Source of the DNA: Streptomyces sp. NBC_01717
Lineage (GTDB): Bacteria; Actinomycetota; Actinomycetes; Streptomycetales; Streptomycetaceae
DNA: 64,000 nucleotides
Assembly (NCBI RefSeq): GCF_036248255.1
Contig: NZ_CP109178.1
Coordinates: 8,871,001 to 8,935,000 of the forward strand
Reading direction: 5' to 3'
Shown here: in pieces, positions 18,890 to 28,155 of the stretch
Layout of the letters: each line of letters starts with the position of its first letter
Position numbering within the stretch: position 1 is the first letter of the stretch
Notes under the pieces: model-generated
Database searches by the model: none
What the model saw: only the letters and a program-made list of their open reading frames with translations
Told to the model about the DNA's origin: nothing
Program-made: the position numbers and the translations under genes

Positions 18890-19453
18890 ATGACGACGCG
18901 TACCGTCGCCGTGACCGCCGCCGCAGTGGGCGCCGCGGTCCTCGCAACTACTGGTATCACCTATGCCTCGGCCGCTGGTTCCCCCCAGGCTGCCCCGTCC
19001 GTCCAGCAGGCCGCGCCGGCCGTCCAGCAGGGTGCCCCTGCGGCGGCTCCGCTCGGTGGCGAAGGCGGCAACGAAGGCGGAGTCGCGGGCGGGAAGGGCA
19101 ATGAAGGAGGCGGCTACGGGGGTGGCGGTGGCTACGGTGGTGGCCACGGCTACAAGTACGAAGGCCGGATCTTCATCAACGAGCGGTCGTACTCGGCCCG
19201 CTCGGAGGAGGGCTGCATCACTGTGGTCAGCGGGCTGGGCTCGCGGAGCTTCAACGTTCGCAACGACAGCCACCGGTCTGTGGAGCTCTTCCGTGGGGCG
19301 ACCTGCGACAACGGCTCCCCGGTCGCCACTGTCGGTCCCTGGAGCACCAGCAACGGTGTCTTCACCCGCCACGTCCGCGGTGGCGTGAAGGTTCGCAATG
19401 GCGTCGTGGGCAGCTTCCGAGTGGTCAGGGACCACTACGGCAACAAGTGGTAA
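18890..19453 (+). CDS. small secreted protein, paralogue of 6501-7037
   Basis: Starts at ATG 18890 after AAGGGAGA; 187 residues. The signal peptide (MTTRTVAVTAAAVGAAVLAT) and C-terminal domain (GCITVVSGLGSRSFNVRNDS, RGATCDNGSPVATVGPWS, ending HYGNKW) are almost the same as in the gene at 6501-7037. The linker differs: QQAAPAVQQGAPAA repeats and a Gly-rich block. Function unknown; two conserved cysteines suggest one disulfide. A matching hairpin terminator follows at the same distance from the stop as in the paralogue. Confidence 0.85.
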   Translation: MTTRTVAVTAAAVGAAVLATTGITYASAAGSPQAAPSVQQAAPAVQQGAPAAAPLGGEGGNEGGVAGGKGNEGGGYGGGGGYGGGHGYKYEGRIFINERSYSARSEEGCITVVSGLGSRSFNVRNDSHRSVELFRGATCDNGSPVATVGPWSTSNGVFTRHVRGGVKVRNGVVGSFRVVRDHYGNKW

Positions 19454-19473
19454 CAGCCCCACCCGCCCAACAC

Positions 19474-19510
19474 GGAAACTCCGGCCCGTCGGAATCGGGC
19501 CGGGGTTTCC
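19474..19510 (+). terminator. strong intrinsic hairpin terminator
   Basis: GGAAACTCCGGCCCG (19474-19488) pairs with CGGGCCGGGGTTTCC (19496-19510) with one T-G wobble and a 7-base loop, 20 bp after the stop. Confidence 0.85.
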
Positions 19511-19785
19511 GGCGCATGGGGGGAGACTCCGCGGCGAATGCGCCGGCTCCGGACGGCACATGCATGAACCGCGCCCTGCGTCCCATACACCCTCTACGCG
19601 ATGATAGGTGTTCACCGAGTTCCCCGCGTGTCGCGGCAGGTGGACGCGGTCGGCCGCAGTCCTGCCAACCTGCCCCAGGCCCCGTGCCCTTGGGGTCCCC
19701 GAACACCGTGCGATCAGGGCCTGCGGACTACACCGAAAGGGGTCCGGAGCGTGGTCCGGAGAGGTGCGGCGACGATGTCATTCGT

Positions 19786-20805
19786 TCACAGGTATGTTGG
19801 GGACACCGCCGCCGTCAGCACGCGGTGCGGGGTGCCTCCGCCGTCGGCCGCCACGGCGTAGAGGTCCGCGCCGTAGTCGCCCGGGAGCGCGTACGTGAGA
19901 GTGGTGTCGTCCTGCCAGACCGCCTGGTCGTCCACGCTGCGGGTTTCGGCCAGGGGGTGGTCCCTGAGCGTGCGCAGGTCCATGACGTGCAGTCGCCACG
20001 GGGCGTCGGCGGGCAGGCCTTTGTCGCGGCTCTTGTAAGCGATGCGGGTGCCATCGGGGGAGAGTGAGGGGCACTCCACGTTCGTCCGGAGCGTGGTGAG
20101 CGTGCGGGTGCGCAGGTCGCCCCGTACCAGATAGGTCCTGCCCTTGGTGGCGAGCGTCGCGTAGAAGTGCCGGTCGTCGGCCGCGAAGGTGACGCCCCAG
20201 AAGTTGACGTCCGCGGCCCGGTAACGGTGGCCGTCCTTGCGTATCGCGAAGCCCTCCAGGCTCGGGGTGAGCTTGCCGGTGCGGGTGTCGAGGATTGCCG
20301 CGCGGGTGGAGAAGTTCGTGCCGGCGTAGCTGTCACCGCCTACGAAGACCGTCCAGGCCGCCAGCCGTCCGCTGGGGGAGACCCGGGCGCGGGAGGGAAT
20401 GCCGGGGATCGTGTAGTGCGCCTGCTCCCTGAGGTGCGTGTCGAGGATCGTGGCCCGGTAGCTGTCCTGTACCGCCCCGTGCACGGCCTGGAGGCAGACT
20501 CCGGTGCCTGAAGCCGCGTAGAACCGCAGGCACTTGACGCCCGACGCCGTGCGGGCACCCGTGGGTGACGCCGCCGGGACCGTCGTCAGCTCGTCGCGGT
20601 GCGGCCCCCACGCCATGTTCCGGAACACGATCCGCCGCTTGTCGGTAAGTGTGACCCGGCCCGCGGCGATCGTCGGGCCGTCCGGCCGGGCCACGTCACG
20701 CCGTTCGGAGCGCGCGGCAGCGTGCAGCACGGAGGTCGTGGCGACCGCCGCGAGCACGGTGACCGCGCAGACGAGGACGAGCAGCTTGGTGCGGGCGTTC
20801 GTCAT
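19786..20805 (-). CDS. membrane-anchored TolB/WD40-like beta-propeller protein
   Basis: The 339-residue protein has an N-terminal signal or anchor (TKLLVLVCAVTVLAAVATTSVL). The rest consists of repeated propeller blades typical of TolB-type proteins: SRARVSPSGRLAAWTVF, VTFAADDRHFYATLA, CPSLSPDGTRIAYKS and DDQAVWQDDTTLTYALPG. These extracytoplasmic propellers usually bind proteins or ligands. The ATG at 20805 overlaps the stop of the MFS gene (ATGA), so it is translated with it. Confidence 0.8.
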   Translation of the reverse strand: MTNARTKLLVLVCAVTVLAAVATTSVLHAAARSERRDVARPDGPTIAAGRVTLTDKRRIVFRNMAWGPHRDELTTVPAASPTGARTASGVKCLRFYAASGTGVCLQAVHGAVQDSYRATILDTHLREQAHYTIPGIPSRARVSPSGRLAAWTVFVGGDSYAGTNFSTRAAILDTRTGKLTPSLEGFAIRKDGHRYRAADVNFWGVTFAADDRHFYATLATKGRTYLVRGDLRTRTLTTLRTNVECPSLSPDGTRIAYKSRDKGLPADAPWRLHVMDLRTLRDHPLAETRSVDDQAVWQDDTTLTYALPGDYGADLYAVAADGGGTPHRVLTAAVSPTYL

Positions 20806-22082
20806 ACGGAAACCTTCGCGGTCGGGCCAAGACGGAACGAGAAGACGGCGCACACGGCGAGCGCCACCGCAGCCGCCAGCAGCGCCGTGCGGTCGCCCCA
20901 CGCCGTCCACGCGGCGCCGAACGCCAGCGAGCAGACGAACCGGGCGACGGCCTGCCCGGTCTGCACCAGGGCGAGCCCCGACGAACGCAGTTCCTCGGGC
21001 ACGCTCTCCGACGCCGCCGCCATCAGAATGCCGTCCGTGGCCGCGTAGAACGAACCGTGCAGGATGAGCACGACGTACGGGAGCGCCGTGCCGTGCCAGG
21101 ACGAGAGCAGCAGTCCGTACGCGGCGAGCAGCGCCCCGTGGCCGGCGAGGAACACCCGCCAGGGGCCAACCCGGTCCGCGAGCCGCCCCAGTGGCAGGGC
21201 GAGCAGCAGGAAGGCGGCGGCGGTCCCGATCGGCAGGAGCGCGAACCAGCGGTCGGGCACGCCGAGGCGGCGCTGGAGGAGCAGGTAGACGAACGAGTCG
21301 CTGACGGTCGCAAGGCCGAGCAGCAGGGCGCAGATGCAGATGCGCCGGATGCCTGGCCGCCGCAGGAGGGCGAGGGCGGCTCGGAGCGTGGTGCGGGGCC
21401 GCTGGGCCGCGGGGTCGGCACGGCGTGCGGCTGCCCCGCCCGGCACGAACAGGACCAGCACAAGCACGCCGATTACCGCGACGCAGAAGCTCACCGTGAA
21501 CACCGCGTCGTAGCCGTCGACCGTGGCACGCAGGATCAGGAAGGCGGCGAGCGGACCGAGCAGGGCGCCCGCGGTGTCCATCGCGCGGTGGACGCCGAAG
21601 GCACGGCCGCGGGCCTCCGGTGGCGATGACAAGGAGATCAGAGCGTCGCGCGGCGCGGTGCGCAGGCCCTTGCCGGTGCGGTCGGCCGCGAGGACGAGGC
21701 CTATGGGCGTGAGGGTGTGGGCGATGAGGAGAAGGGGTTTGCACAGCGCCGAGAGGCTGTAGCCGATGATCGCGACGGGCTTGTGGCGCCCGCCGCCCCG
21801 GTCCGCGGAGTGTCCGCCGACCAGCCGCACCAGGGCCGAGAAGCCGTTGTAGACGCCGTCCAGGAACCCGAAGCCGAGCGGGCTGAGGCCGAGCCCCGCC
21901 ACCAGGTAGAGCGGCAGGACCGCCGTCACCATCTCCGATGACACGTCGGTGATCAGACTGACCGTGCCGAGCGCCAGCACCGTGGGGGCGACCGCCACGC
22001 GCCGCCGGGCCGGGGGAGTGCCCGGCCCGGTGGCGCGCTCGGCGGACCTCGCGCGGGTGGCGCGGCTGTCCGCTACGTACAT
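20802..22082 (-). CDS. MFS transporter
   Basis: A 426-residue protein with about 12 hydrophobic segments. The MFS loop signature appears as GGHSADRGGGRHKPV after the second segment, and a second copy as LGRLADRVGPWRV in the C-terminal half. DRTGKGLRTAPRDALIS resembles the YfmO/TetA-like branch that expels small molecules; the substrate is unknown. Only one base separates its start from the stop of the phosphoesterase gene, and its stop overlaps the propeller gene. Confidence 0.85.
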   Translation of the reverse strand: MYVADSRATRARSAERATGPGTPPARRRVAVAPTVLALGTVSLITDVSSEMVTAVLPLYLVAGLGLSPLGFGFLDGVYNGFSALVRLVGGHSADRGGGRHKPVAIIGYSLSALCKPLLLIAHTLTPIGLVLAADRTGKGLRTAPRDALISLSSPPEARGRAFGVHRAMDTAGALLGPLAAFLILRATVDGYDAVFTVSFCVAVIGVLVLVLFVPGGAAARRADPAAQRPRTTLRAALALLRRPGIRRICICALLLGLATVSDSFVYLLLQRRLGVPDRWFALLPIGTAAAFLLLALPLGRLADRVGPWRVFLAGHGALLAAYGLLLSSWHGTALPYVVLILHGSFYAATDGILMAAASESVPEELRSSGLALVQTGQAVARFVCSLAFGAAWTAWGDRTALLAAAVALAVCAVFSFRLGPTAKVSV

Positions 22083-22083
22083 G

Positions 22084-22974
22084 TCAGGATGCCCAGACCC
22101 CGGTGATGTCCTTGGCGGACGCCGCGTTGCCCGCGTGGCCGAGGCCGTGCATGTCCTCGAGCGTGCGCAGCAGGTCGTAGTGGTTGTACGTGGTGGCGGA
22201 CGTGGAGCCCGGGGTCACCTGCTGGCCGTAGAGCACCGTGGGGATGCGGTTGCCGCTGAGCCGGTTGTCCTCGTCGAAGGTGACGACGAGGAGGCTGTTG
22301 TGGGTCTTCGCCCAGGTTGCGTAGGCGCCGAGGTTGTTCTTCAGCCAGGTGTCACCGGTCGAGACCGAGCAGTCGTGCATGTCGCTGCACAGGTTCGGGA
22401 CGACGAAGGAGACCTGCGGCAGTTTCGTGTAGTCGGTGGGGAACTGCTGGAACGTGTACGCGGATGAGGTCGGGACGTTGCTGAAGCCGAACCACGGGTT
22501 GTGCTTGCGGGCGTAGCTGCCGCTGCTGCACGTGGTCGAACCCTGGCTGGGAAGCGTCTCGTTGTAGCTCGCCCAGGTCTTGCCCGCGGCGATCAGCTCG
22601 GACGCGAGGTTGGGCTTGCTGGAGAAGCCGGGGGTGTAGCAGCTGTCGTCCGTGATGCCCTGCGTGGAGCCGGAGAACAGGGCGAAGTAGTTGGGCTGAC
22701 TGGGGTGCGTCTCGGCGTACGAGGCGCTCAGGTTGGCGCCGCCGCTCTTCAGCGAGTTGATGTACGGGGCGCTGGAGGAGCCGATTACCTGGCTGTAGCC
22801 GTGGTTCTCGAAGACCACGACGATCACGTGGTCGGGAGTTGGCACGCCGGCCGCGGCCTGGGCGGACGAGGAGCCGCCAATGCCGGTCCACAGGCCGACG
22901 ACGGCGGCAGCGGTGAGGGTCAGGGCGCAGGTGAGGGCGGTGCGACTGCGGCGGAACACGGATCTGCCGGGCAC
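22084..22974 (-). CDS. secreted phosphoesterase-family protein (acid phosphatase-like)
   Basis: GTG 22974 is chosen because GGAGG lies six bases upstream; product 296 residues. A signal sequence (TALTCALTLTAAAVVGLWTG) is followed by the phosphoesterase domain used by phospholipase C and acid phosphatases: DHVIVVVFENHGYSQVIG, SYAETHPSQPNYFALFSGS and LLVVTFDEDN, which supply the metal and phosphate ligands. Unlike large PLCs it has no C-terminal extension. First gene of a three-gene minus-strand operon with an MFS and a TolB-like protein. Confidence 0.87.
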   Translation of the reverse strand: MPGRSVFRRSRTALTCALTLTAAAVVGLWTGIGGSSSAQAAAGVPTPDHVIVVVFENHGYSQVIGSSSAPYINSLKSGGANLSASYAETHPSQPNYFALFSGSTQGITDDSCYTPGFSSKPNLASELIAAGKTWASYNETLPSQGSTTCSSGSYARKHNPWFGFSNVPTSSAYTFQQFPTDYTKLPQVSFVVPNLCSDMHDCSVSTGDTWLKNNLGAYATWAKTHNSLLVVTFDEDNRLSGNRIPTVLYGQQVTPGSTSATTYNHYDLLRTLEDMHGLGHAGNAASAKDITGVWAS

Positions 22975-23325
22975 TGGGAACCTCCGGTGGGGGAGTGACG
23001 GGGGCGGTGCAGACAGAGCATGCTCACGCCAAGATGCATCCGGCGTACCGCATCCCACAAGGGGCATGAAGATCGGGTGAACGATCTCCTGCGCACCGTT
23101 TGCCCGCCGGCGACTGCGGCCCGATACGCTCGCCGGGTGCGAGGAGGCACTGCCGGCGCCGAGGTGTCGAGACCGTCGCGACGGGCGATGAGGAGTCCCA
23201 GCGCGTGGCGGCTGAGGCGCCGCTCCGTATGTGACGCCCTGAACGTTGGTCGAAGGCAGCGTGGATCTGCGCCTGCGGGCCCTGTCCCGCGGATGTTCCA
23301 AGGACAGGGCCTGGGCGGGTATGGC
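22975..23325. other. intergenic region upstream of phosphoesterase operon
   Basis: It holds the probable promoter of the operon; no gene or clear operator recognised. Confidence 0.4.
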
Positions 23326-24093
23326 CTACTTCAGGGCGACGCTGTCGCCGTAGGCGGTTGCGGTGCTCGTCGTGCTTGTGCCGGCGAACGCCCAGCGCCA
23401 GGTACCGGCGGAATTCGCGGTGACCGTCGTCCTGAGCTTGCCGCCGCTGTCGGTGGTCACCTTCTTGACCGTGGTGTAGGTGGAGGAGCCGGACTTCTTG
23501 TACTGAAGGGCCACGGTCTGGCCGCTGTACCCGGCGTAGGCGTTGGTGTCCCAGTTGGCCCGGGTGAGCGTCCCGGTCACGGTGAGCGTGCCGCCCTTGG
23601 CGACCGGTTCGGGGGAGGCCCGGGTGTCGGCGAGCTTGGCGTAACGCTTCACCTTGACCGGCGCGCTGTCCTCGAGGTCGTAGAAGTCGCCGTCATTGGC
23701 GGCGGCCTCGGCAGTGAAATGCCAGGTGCCGGCCGAGCTGTTCTTGAGGTCGTAGTAGTCGGTGCGGTCGGCGTCCAGGGTGAACTTGAGGACGCACTTC
23801 CTGGTGGTGGACGTGGGGCGGGTGCAGTCGGCGGAGCCTGCGTGGATGATCCGGCTGTCAGCGCTGACCAGCTTGGAACCGTAGATGTCCTTGATCCCGG
23901 ACCCGTCCTTGGCGACGGCGGTGACGGTCAGCGTCTGCGCCGTGCTGACTCCGGCGTTGACTGTCTGCTTGCTGAAGGACAGCGACGTGAAGACGGTGTC
24001 GCCCTTCTGTGCGTCGGCATGCGCGGCCGGCGTCAGGAACGAGAGCAGTGCCAGAGCGCCGACGGCAGCGGCCGCGGTGGAACGAATACGCAT
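23326..24093 (-). CDS. secreted protein with Ig-like/calcium-binding-type beta domains
   Basis: ATG 24093 follows GGAGAA; 255 residues. A Sec signal (STAAAAVGALALLSFLTPAAHA) precedes two beta-rich modules. The second (GGTLTVTGTLTRANWDTNAYAG, then VALQYKKSGSSTYTTVKKV and GTWRWAFAGTSTTS) matches the Ig-like bacterial domain common in Streptomyces surface proteins. Two cysteines (SADC, RKC) probably form a disulfide. Likely a surface or extracellular structural protein. No partner genes. Confidence 0.75.
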   Translation of the reverse strand: MRIRSTAAAAVGALALLSFLTPAAHADAQKGDTVFTSLSFSKQTVNAGVSTAQTLTVTAVAKDGSGIKDIYGSKLVSADSRIIHAGSADCTRPTSTTRKCVLKFTLDADRTDYYDLKNSSAGTWHFTAEAAANDGDFYDLEDSAPVKVKRYAKLADTRASPEPVAKGGTLTVTGTLTRANWDTNAYAGYSGQTVALQYKKSGSSTYTTVKKVTTDSGGKLRTTVTANSAGTWRWAFAGTSTTSTATAYGDSVALK

Positions 24094-24413
24094 GTTTCTC
24101 CGAAAACGATGAGCCGGATCTTGTCCGGGCGCGAGAAAGACCACTGACACCCGTGGTTGGTTGTACGACGGCGGACGGCGCCCTGTCCGTGCTCTCTGCG
24201 GCAGTGTTCAACCGGATGCTCGGACCGCTCGATCACTGCCTGCTGAGCCGCGCCCGCTCCCACGGAAACCATCGCCTTCCCGGCCCTTGTCGCACCGAGG
24301 CCGTCGACCCCGCACGTGCCCCGGTCTCCTCGAGGCCGGCGGAGGGCGAGTCGCCCCGCGGCACCGCCGACCGGGTTTCCTTCCCTTCGGCGAAAACTGC
24401 ATGGGAATGATTC
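24094..24413. other. divergent intergenic region
   Basis: It lies between the secreted Ig-like protein and the TPR gene. The only clear structure is the palindrome at its right end. Confidence 0.4.
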
Positions 24414-24430
24414 AAACTTCAATGAAGTTT
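24414..24430. promoter_or_regulatory. 17-bp palindromic operator
   Basis: AAACTTCA (24414-24421), a central A and TGAAGTTT (24423-24430) form a perfect palindrome, AT-rich against the background. It lies about 100 bp before the TPR gene. The cognate regulator is not in view. Confidence 0.5.
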
Positions 24431-24531
24431 CATCCACCAGTAGGGCCGATCGGCCCTCGCGCCCCGGAACGCCGTGGGCGCCAGGTGCCTGCACCGCAGA
24501 ACGCATGCTCGTGCAGTGAACGGAGAATGTG

Positions 24532-24912
24532 ATGGTCGGCATACAGGGAGTGAGCTGGAACGAGCGGCGGCAATACGCGAGCCGTCTCTTCGAATCCCAG
24601 CGTTACCGCGCGGCTTCCCGGGTTCTCAAGGACCTGGTTGCCTCGGCGCCCCGCAACCTGGACCTCCGCATGCTCCTCGCCCGTTCGTACTACTACACGG
24701 CGCAGCTTTCCCTGGCCGAGGCGGAGCTGCGCCAAGTGCTGCGCGCCGAGCCCGCCCACCCCTCTGCCCACCTCGCGCTCGCCCGCGTCCTGGAGCGCCA
24801 GCACCGCTGTTCCGAGGCGGCGCCCCATATGAGGGCCGCGGACACGATGACCGCACGCGACCTCCTTGCCCTCAGGCACCCCCACAACTCATCCCCCCGA
24901 CTCGCCGGTTGA
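24532..24912 (+). CDS. tetratricopeptide-repeat protein
   Basis: A 126-residue soluble protein with two to three TPR motifs: RLFESQRYRAASRVLKDLV, LLARSYYYTAQLSLAEAELR and LARVLERQHRCSEAAPHM show the W/L/G/Y/A/F/A/P helix-pair pattern. It probably acts as a protein-binding adaptor. GGAG at 24522-24525 fits ATG 24532; GTG at 24529 is also possible. It stands alone, downstream of a palindromic operator candidate. Confidence 0.75.
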   Translation: MVGIQGVSWNERRQYASRLFESQRYRAASRVLKDLVASAPRNLDLRMLLARSYYYTAQLSLAEAELRQVLRAEPAHPSAHLALARVLERQHRCSEAAPHMRAADTMTARDLLALRHPHNSSPRLAG

Positions 24913-25080
24913 GGCTGGTCGAGAAAGCAGAAAGCGCCTCTGAGCTGCAACGATAGGACTCGCTCAGGGTCCTGTACGTGGTAGCGGAGGGGGCACCTTC
25001 GCAGGTGAAGAACAGTATCGGGTCGTGCTTGGCGTTGTTCTGGCCGGACGCTACGGGATGGGCCTTCTCGGTGTGGTCGG

Positions 25081-27678
25081 TCAAGCCAGGATCTCGATGT
25101 ACCCGTCGGTTCCGTGCACACGGATCCGCTGCCCGTCCCGGATCAGCCGAGTGGCCTGCTCGACGCCCACGACGGCCGGCAAGCCGTACTCCCGGGCGAT
25201 CACTGCGCCATGGGTCATCAGGCCGCCCACCTCTGTCACCAGGCCCGCGATTCCGACGAACAGCGGCGACCAACTGGGGTCCGTGAAGGTCGTGACCAGG
25301 ATGTCGCCCGCTTCGAGATCGGCCTCCGCCATGTCAAGGATGACGCGGGCCCTCCCCTCGATGGTCCCGGCGGAGACCGGGAGGCCGATCAGGGCGCCGG
25401 CCGGCACATCGTCGCGCCGGTACGCCCCGGTGACGGCCTCGCCATCCGATGTGAGGACCCGGGGTGGTGTGAGCGCGTGGTACGACCGGAACGCGTCCTT
25501 GCGCTGCTGGATGAGCTGGTCATCCACCTGGTTCGAGCGCACGACGTGGTGGAACTCCTGGAACGTGAGATAGAAGATGTCCTCCTTCTCAGGAAGCACG
25601 TTGGCCTGCACGAGGCGCTCGGCCTCCTCCAGCAGGGCCTGCTTGTAGACGAAGTAGCGGCTGACGATTCCGTACTTCGGGTACTCCCGGTACCCGATGA
25701 AGGTTCGGACCCGGTCGATCATCCGCTTGGCCTCGTCGGCCTTCTGGTCCCCGTCCGGCAGGGCCCGCAAGCGTGACAGCACGTCCTGTTCCTTCTTCTG
25801 CGCCTTCTGCCGGCCTTCCTCGAAGCGCCGCTCGGCGGCGCCCGGCTCGAAGATCCTGACGTTGTCGAGGATCACGGGCACGAGCGTGGTGGGGCGCTCG
25901 CGCCAACGCGGTCTCGTGATGTCGATCTCGCCGACGCAGCGCATGCCGTACCGGTCGAGGTAGGACTCGATGGCGTCTCGCGCTTCGGTCCCGCCGGCGA
26001 GCTTCGTCAGCTCGTCCAGGAAACCCTCGTCCTCGACGCCCTGCAGGAACGCCACCACCTCCGGCTGCGGGCGGATCACGTCCGCGACATCGAGCAACGC
26101 CAGGCCCATCTCCGACGTGACGTTGTCGGGGGCGGACAGCGTGAGTGTGTCAGCCGCGTTCTTCTCGCCCAGCCACTCCTGCAGCTTGTCGTTGAGCCAC
26201 CACGTGGCCTCCATCCCCGCCATGATCGCCTGAAGGTTCAGCGGATCACTGAGGACTCGCTTGTGCTCCTCGAAGGCCTCCAGCAGGTAGTCGAACAGCG
26301 CCGGTCCGGTCTTCGACCGGATGTCGCGCTCCAGGGCGGCGATGGACACCTGGCGGCGCTCGATCAACTCGGTGACGATGGCCGGATCGGTCTCGATCGA
26401 GGCGGACGCGCCGCCGGCCGGCGGCCCGCCGGGACCCGCGTCCGGGAGCGACGGGACGAAATCGTCGTGGTCGAGGACGGTCTCCAGAGCGTCCCTGATC
26501 AGCGGATCGCCTCTCCCCATGACGTCCAGAAGACCGGCGCGGCTCGCGGGCGAGGCCAGGCGCCGGGTGACGTCGACGAACAGCCTCCCGCCGGCCTCGT
26601 GCATCGGCACCATGGCCGTCAGCTGCCACATGGAGAGCCCCAGGGGCTTCATGGGGTCGGTCATCATCTGCCCATGGCCAACCGAGACGTAGACGTGATT
26701 CTCCTGGTCGCCGGTCGCGGGGATGGGGAACAGCGTCGTGATCGGCCGGCTCTGAACGATTTGGAAGCCATCATCGACCAGGCACCATTCGATGTCCTGC
26801 GGGCTGCCGAAGTGCGCTTCGATCCGCCGCCCGAGCTGCACGAGCCGCACGACCTGCGCATCCGTCAGCGCCGGCTGCTCCTGCCGCTGCGAGTCGATCG
26901 CCACTTCCTGCGTACCGCCGGCCGGCAGGGCGCGAACGGCATGCTGTTTGGCCGCGATCGCCTTCGCGACGACTTCGCCGTGTCGCACCTTGAAGACGTC
27001 CGGGTTCACCAGGCCGGAGATCAGGGCCTCGCCGAGGCCGAAGCCGGCGTCCACGGTGGCGACCTTCCGGTTGCCTGTGACGGGGTCGGCCGTGAACAGG
27101 ATGCCGGCCGCATGCGGGAAGACCATCTGCTGGACCACCACGGCCATGTGGACCGTACGGTGATCGATGCCGTTCCGCTGACGGTAGGTCACGGCCCGCT
27201 CGGTGAACAGCGAGGCCCAGCACCGGCTGACGTGCTGGAGGATCGCAGCCGGCCCCACGACGTTCAAATACGTGTCCTGCTGGCCGGCGAAGGAGGCCGT
27301 CGGCAGGTCCTCTGCCGTGGCGCTGGATCGGACGGCATAAGCGGCCTGCTCGCCGAGCCGGGCGAGAGCGCGGGTGATCGCCGCCGCGAGATCGTCCGGG
27401 ATGGCGATCCCTTCGATGGCCCGACGAATCTGGGCGCTGAGCGTGCAGATCGCCTCCCGGTCGTCCGGGTTCAGGCGCGACAACTGATCGAGCCGATCGT
27501 CGATCGACGGTGCTTCCGCCATGATCCGCCGGAAGGCGTCCGTCGTCACGCAGAAACCAGTGGGCACGCGAATGCCTTCGATCCGTGACAGCCCGCCCAG
27601 GTGAGCGCCCTTTCCGCCGACGAATGCGACCTGCGTCTCGTCGACCTCTTGAAGATCCCACACGTACTGCTCGATCAT
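25081..27678 (-). CDS. rph: rifamycin phosphotransferase (rifampin-inactivating dikinase)
   Basis: The 865-residue protein begins at ATG 27678 with GGAGG eight to twelve bases upstream. Its layout is that of PEP-synthase-like dikinases of the Rph type: an N-terminal ATP-grasp domain (VGGKGAHLGGLSRI, AVRSSATAEDLPTASFAGQQ), a central substrate-binding domain, and a C-terminal phosphohistidine swivel domain with the catalytic His at about residue 823 in GGLMTHGAVIARE. Length matches Rph enzymes, which use ATP to phosphorylate the ansa chain of rifamycins and inactivate them. True PEP synthases are shorter and carry a PEP-binding TIM barrel. The rifamycin-associated element upstream (27993-28011) supports this strongly. 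Confidence 0.9.
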   Translation of the reverse strand: MIEQYVWDLQEVDETQVAFVGGKGAHLGGLSRIEGIRVPTGFCVTTDAFRRIMAEAPSIDDRLDQLSRLNPDDREAICTLSAQIRRAIEGIAIPDDLAAAITRALARLGEQAAYAVRSSATAEDLPTASFAGQQDTYLNVVGPAAILQHVSRCWASLFTERAVTYRQRNGIDHRTVHMAVVVQQMVFPHAAGILFTADPVTGNRKVATVDAGFGLGEALISGLVNPDVFKVRHGEVVAKAIAAKQHAVRALPAGGTQEVAIDSQRQEQPALTDAQVVRLVQLGRRIEAHFGSPQDIEWCLVDDGFQIVQSRPITTLFPIPATGDQENHVYVSVGHGQMMTDPMKPLGLSMWQLTAMVPMHEAGGRLFVDVTRRLASPASRAGLLDVMGRGDPLIRDALETVLDHDDFVPSLPDAGPGGPPAGGASASIETDPAIVTELIERRQVSIAALERDIRSKTGPALFDYLLEAFEEHKRVLSDPLNLQAIMAGMEATWWLNDKLQEWLGEKNAADTLTLSAPDNVTSEMGLALLDVADVIRPQPEVVAFLQGVEDEGFLDELTKLAGGTEARDAIESYLDRYGMRCVGEIDITRPRWRERPTTLVPVILDNVRIFEPGAAERRFEEGRQKAQKKEQDVLSRLRALPDGDQKADEAKRMIDRVRTFIGYREYPKYGIVSRYFVYKQALLEEAERLVQANVLPEKEDIFYLTFQEFHHVVRSNQVDDQLIQQRKDAFRSYHALTPPRVLTSDGEAVTGAYRRDDVPAGALIGLPVSAGTIEGRARVILDMAEADLEAGDILVTTFTDPSWSPLFVGIAGLVTEVGGLMTHGAVIAREYGLPAVVGVEQATRLIRDGQRIRVHGTDGYIEILA

Positions 27679-27992
27679 CGCGACACCTCCGAGGCAGCCG
27701 TGTCCCGCTGCACTGCACTGGCCGATCGAATCACCGGCGCCCCCAGCTCTGTCGAACCTCTCGTCAGGCACCTCCTCGTCTCTGACCGCCCTCTCTCTGA
27801 CGAGTCGGCCGACCGCTCCGCCCGGTCGGTCGGCGCGCACACCCGCACAACCGCCCCGAGCACTCGTGACCGCACTGCCGGTCCCACCACTGGTTCAACG
27901 TCACCTCGTCCCCGATACGTCGACAACACACGCACGTCGTGTCCCCATTTCCGCAGGTTGTGGCCTCGGCCGACGATTTTGCGCCACCACCT
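27679..27992 (-). other. long rph leader region
   Basis: About 315 bp separate the RAE from the rph start. It should contain the promoter and the transcribed leader, but I could not place a -10 element with confidence, and no leader peptide stands out. Confidence 0.4.
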
Positions 27993-28011
27993 GGGTCTTG
28001 CCGCAAGCCCC
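27993..28011 (-). promoter_or_regulatory. rifamycin-associated element (RAE)
   Basis: Read on the minus strand the 19 bp are GGGGCTTGCGGCAAGACCC, an imperfect inverted repeat (CTTGC/GCAAG). This agrees with the RAE known upstream of rifamycin-inactivating genes of actinomycetes, as I recall its consensus, and has the expected orientation towards rph. RAE genes are induced by rifamycins. Confidence 0.85.
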
Positions 28012-28155
28012 CCAGTGCGCTATACGTTAGGAGTGGCGGGGAGAGAGATCTCTCTGCCTTTGTTTTTTGCCGTCCGCTGGAACTGACAAGCTTCTCGCGA
28101 AGTGGCGGCGTGCCGCGTACGGCGGTACGCGTCGCCGGCCCAGGTGGATGTCTCA

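Larger units (their letters stand above)
18890..19596 (+). repeat. right arm of diverged inverted duplication (partner 6361-7037)
   Basis: Coding region, terminator and ~85 bp downstream correspond to 6361-7037 in opposite orientation, so that 7038-18889 is bracketed by inverted paralogous segments. Confidence 0.7.

Noticed and set aside
25081..27678. phosphoenolpyruvate synthase
   Set aside because: Domain order, length and the RAE fit rifamycin phosphotransferase better; the PEP-binding barrel is not recognised.
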